Positions 7,107-7,335 of a stretch of DNA of 7,335 nt are shown here, in pieces; the stretch's first letter is position 1, and each line of letters begins with the position of its first letter. The notes under the pieces were generated by a model that saw only the letters and a program-made list of their open reading frames with translations, made no database searches and was not told the origin of the DNA. The stretch is from Chitinophaga pinensis (lineage in GTDB: Bacteria; Bacteroidota; Bacteroidia; Flavobacteriales_D; Crocinitomicaceae), in contig CAMATR010000076.1 in NCBI GenBank assembly GCA_945861175.1, positions 1 through 7,335 of the forward strand, given 5' to 3'. The position numbers and the translations under genes were made by a program.

Positions 7107-7335
7107 TGAACCGCGAAGAAAGAACGGTATTTTTAGGTATCCTTACCCCTATTGTTTATGGTTCTTGGGTATTGCTTGATAAAGGTAGTTTCATCTTCCC
7201 TTTCCCACTGAATGAATTAATCTTTTTTATAATAACGTCTCAGTTTCTCCTCTGGAATTTTAAAGTCGATAAATTCAAATACGTTTCGTTTTTTTTAACT
7301 GCTTTATTTGGATTGCTTTCATCAGATTTTTTTTG
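7106..7335 (+). CDS. Uncharacterised multi-pass membrane protein, 3' end missing
   Basis: An open frame begins at ATG 7106, sharing one base with the map stop codon (TAATG), and runs without a stop to the window edge, giving 76 visible residues. The N-terminus is short and charged (MNREERT). Three hydrophobic stretches follow, at about residues 8-24, 36-50 and 58-72, separated by short charged loops (around DKGS and NFKVDKFK), so this looks like an inner-membrane protein with several helices. AAGGA at 7097-7101, inside the last map codons, could act as a weak ribosome-binding site, but its spacing to the ATG is only four bases. The overlap suggests translational coupling to map and co-transcription from the map promoter. 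I do not recognise the family and assign no function. The position, the uninterrupted frame and the membrane-like composition make it a likely real gene. Confidence 0.72.
   Translation, partial: MNREERTVFLGILTPIVYGSWVLLDKGSFIFPFPLNELIFFIITSQFLLWNFKVDKFKYVSFFLTALFGLLSSDFF

Noticed and set aside
1..7335. CRISPR array, tRNA, riboswitch, insertion sequence or defence system
   Set aside because: No spaced direct repeats, tRNA-like cloverleaf, transposase motif or long terminal repeats are visible; the three gaps are each about 105 bases and the genes are housekeeping types.

Overview
The window is a stretch of ordinary, all-plus-strand chromosome from an AT-rich member of the Bacteroidota, most likely a Flavobacteriales-type bacterium. 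Three things point there. The first gene is the Bacteroidota form of TamB. The starts lack Shine-Dalgarno sequences but have A-rich leaders. An exact Bacteroidota-type -7 element (TAnnTTTG) lies upstream of the methionine aminopeptidase gene. The phylum call is firm; the order is a guess from protein resemblance.

Layout. Positions 1-3314 hold the 3' part of a large tamB-like gene, whose 5' end lies outside the window. A 105-bp gap with a small hairpin and a possible promoter leads to a biotin carboxylase gene (3420-4904), best read as the ATP-dependent subunit of an acetyl-/propionyl-CoA carboxylase. A 107-bp gap follows, then sucC (5012-6223), the beta subunit of succinyl-CoA synthetase. A clear intrinsic terminator (6249-6277) closes sucC and is followed closely by a promoter element (6294-6301) for map, type I methionine aminopeptidase, whose best start is 6327 rather than 6306. 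The map stop codon overlaps by one base (TAATG) the start of a further gene, a multi-pass membrane protein of unknown function that runs off the window at 7335.

How the genes fit together. TamB belongs to outer-membrane biogenesis. The carboxylase subunit and SucC can be linked metabolically: if the carboxylase uses propionyl-CoA, its product methylmalonyl-CoA is converted to succinyl-CoA, the SucCD substrate. Neither enzyme is complete here, as no biotin carrier, carboxyltransferase or sucD lies in the window. Map acts on nascent proteins and is probably in a separate transcription unit with the downstream membrane gene. No RNA gene, mobile element, CRISPR array or long repeat was seen, and no gene-free stretch exceeds about 110 bases. 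I found no convincing new system; the most open item is the unidentified membrane protein coupled to map.
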